Assembly (NCBI GenBank): GCA_023250495.1
Contig: JAHFAP010000107.1
Span: 1-7,394 of the forward strand
Source: Deltaproteobacteria bacterium
GTDB taxonomy: Bacteria; Desulfobacterota; Binatia; UBA9968
DNA length: 7,394 bases
Reading direction: 5' to 3'
In this document: one piece after another, positions 6,656 through 7,394 of the stretch
How the letters are laid out: each line of letters opens with the position of its first letter
How positions within the stretch are numbered: position 1 is the first letter of the stretch
Position numbers and translations under genes: made by a program
The notes under the pieces: model-generated
Database searches by the model: none
What the model was told of the DNA's origin: nothing
What the model saw: the letters and a program-made list of their open reading frames with translations, nothing else

Positions 6656-6706
6656 CGGATCGACAAGCTCACCACCCTGAGCAGCTCACCGCCGAAGGGC
6701 GGATCG
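6656..6706. repeat. Degenerate hairpin repeat
   Basis: CGGATCG occurs at both ends (6656-6662 and 6700-6706). Between them are two small stems: GCTCA (6667-6671) with TGAGC (6678-6682), and CCGCC (6689-6693) with GGCGG (6698-6702) closing a GAAG loop. The string CGACAAGCTCACCACCCTGA resembles dispersed 'TTCGACAAGCTCACC...CTGAGC' repeats of uncultured-lineage genomes. It is short and imperfect, so confidence is low. Confidence 0.35.
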
Positions 6707-6822
6707 TTTTCGTGAGCCAGCGCGAGCATGGATGACCATCCCACGGTATCCGTACCATATTATCCAGCGGAGTAAAAATAACCAACCGATCTTTCCTCCT
6801 CCATCCCACACCCTCCGAATTC

Positions 6823-6852
6823 TTGACCGCAGGGCGCGGTTTGGAGTATGGG
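6823..6852 (+). promoter_or_regulatory. possible promoter for the BNR-propeller gene
   Basis: TTGACC (6823-6828) and TATGGG (6847-6852) are 18 bp apart. The -35 is good and the -10 is mediocre. Transcription would start about 35-40 nt before the ATG at 6897. Confidence 0.35.
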
Positions 6853-6896
6853 GCAAGGTGAGCCACTGCTGTGCAAAGCAGGTTTAGGGAGGAAAA

Positions 6897-7394
6897 ATGA
6901 AAGATTTGACGATTATCGTTGGGACGATCGGCCAGAGTGTCATGCGCAGCACGGACAATGGGAAGAGTTGGGAGCGCATCGGACCGCGCCGCGGGTTTCC
7001 TTACGAAGCCCTGGTGCGCTGCCTAGCCGTACATCCGCATAATCCGCACGTACTATTCGCAGGCACCGAGAGAGGGCTTTACCGGAGCGACGATGCGGGG
7101 GCGCAGTGGCGCTTCATCGATTCGGCACTCAATCCTTATTATATCTGGTCTCTGGCCATTGATCCCGTCGAGCCGGAGATCATGTTCGCGGGAACCGGCA
7201 CGCCTACCCCAGCCGCGATCTTTCGCTCCACCGACGGCGGGAAAAGTTGGGAGAGGCGGCCGGTGGATGTGGCGGCCGAGTGCGAGAACGTGGGCGTTCC
7301 AAGGGTGACGGGCATAGCTATTGACCCGGAGGATCGTCGGAACGTCTGGATGGGGCTCGAGGTGGACGGCGCGCGGCGCAGCACGGACCGAGGC
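6897..7394 (+). CDS. BNR/Asp-box repeat beta-propeller protein (3' end cut by window edge)
   Basis: The frame is open for 166 codons to the window edge. Asp-box motifs (S-x-D-x-G-x-x-W) occur at STDNGKSW (18-25), SDDAGAQW (64-71) and STDGGKSW (111-118), and a fourth begins at STDRG (162-166), giving a period of about 46-51 residues. Between them recur VHPHNPHVLFAGT, IDPVEPEIMFAGT and IDPEDRRNVWMG, the inner strands of propeller blades. This architecture is shared by sialidase-like, YCF48-like and VPS10-like proteins; annotation as a sialidase would not be justified here, as no catalytic residues can be seen. There is no signal peptide, so the protein seems cytoplasmic, unlike many Asp-box proteins. 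AGGGAGG at 6886-6892, 4 nt before the ATG, supports the start. Partner and function are unknown. Confidence 0.9.
   Translation, partial: MKDLTIIVGTIGQSVMRSTDNGKSWERIGPRRGFPYEALVRCLAVHPHNPHVLFAGTERGLYRSDDAGAQWRFIDSALNPYYIWSLAIDPVEPEIMFAGTGTPTPAAIFRSTDGGKSWERRPVDVAAECENVGVPRVTGIAIDPEDRRNVWMGLEVDGARRSTDRG

Larger units (their letters stand above)
6589..6896. other. Divergent intergenic region of 308 bp
   Basis: No supported gene lies here. A 65-codon minus-strand frame at 6669-6866 has no recognisable motif and no good ribosome binding site. The region holds the ribosome binding site of the larger dehydrogenase, a possible degenerate repeat at 6656-6706, a pyrimidine-rich stretch near 6790-6818, a weak promoter at 6823-6852, and a 5-bp hairpin (CTGCT at 6866-6870 with AGCAG at 6877-6881) just before the propeller gene's ribosome binding site. 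Confidence 0.6.

Noticed and set aside
6669..6866. 65-codon minus-strand frame in the divergent intergenic region
   Set aside because: No family motif, no convincing ribosome binding site, and it overlaps the repeat and the promoter candidate.
6851..6896. GCCACTG string before the propeller gene, suggesting a cobalamin riboswitch
   Set aside because: The flanking conserved boxes are missing and only a 5-bp hairpin can be formed.

Overview
The window is GC-rich, protein-dense bacterial DNA. It holds a truncated UbiD-family decarboxylase, a glutathione S-transferase (GST), two adjacent acyl-CoA dehydrogenases, two solute-binding-protein genes and the start of a BNR/Asp-box propeller. No rRNA, tRNA or taxonomic marker is present, so placement is inference. 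Orphan solute-binding proteins beside UbiD, GST and acyl-CoA dehydrogenase genes, plus a hairpin repeat of the 'GTCATTCTGAGC' kind, suggest an uncultured soil or sediment lineage such as Rokubacteria, Binatia or Tectomicrobia. No transposase, phage gene, CRISPR array or RNA gene was seen.

Layout: 1-1375 (minus) is the UbiD-family decarboxylase, cut at its C-terminus by the window edge. 1376-1586 is a divergent control region with an 8-bp inverted repeat, a 7-bp-periodic repeat tract and a fair sigma70-like promoter. 1587-2334 (plus) is a broken iron/Fbp-like solute-binding protein. 2467-3258 (plus) is the GST. After a short convergent gap, three minus-strand genes are transcribed in the order 6588-5374 (larger acyl-CoA dehydrogenase), 5153-4026 (smaller acyl-CoA dehydrogenase), 3977-3342 (NMT1/SsuA-like binding protein). 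A 214-220 bp spacer carrying a long imperfect hairpin repeat separates the two dehydrogenases. 6589-6896 is a divergent intergenic region, and 6897-7394 (plus) is the propeller gene, cut at its C-terminus.

How the genes may work together (inference): the paired dehydrogenases look like the two subunit types of a heteromeric acyl-CoA dehydrogenase, as known for steroid side-chain degradation. UbiD enzymes decarboxylate aromatic or alpha,beta-unsaturated acids, and the GST resembles the LigF-type beta-etherase layout, so uptake and breakdown of aromatic or other hydrophobic acids is a reasonable but unproven theme.

The most unusual signal is that both solute-binding-protein genes, from different families and on opposite strands, keep good N- and C-terminal ends but lack roughly 90-120 central residues. 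One deletion also shifts the frame; the other is in frame. This is either real parallel decay or an assembly collapse. I found no convincing new multi-gene system.
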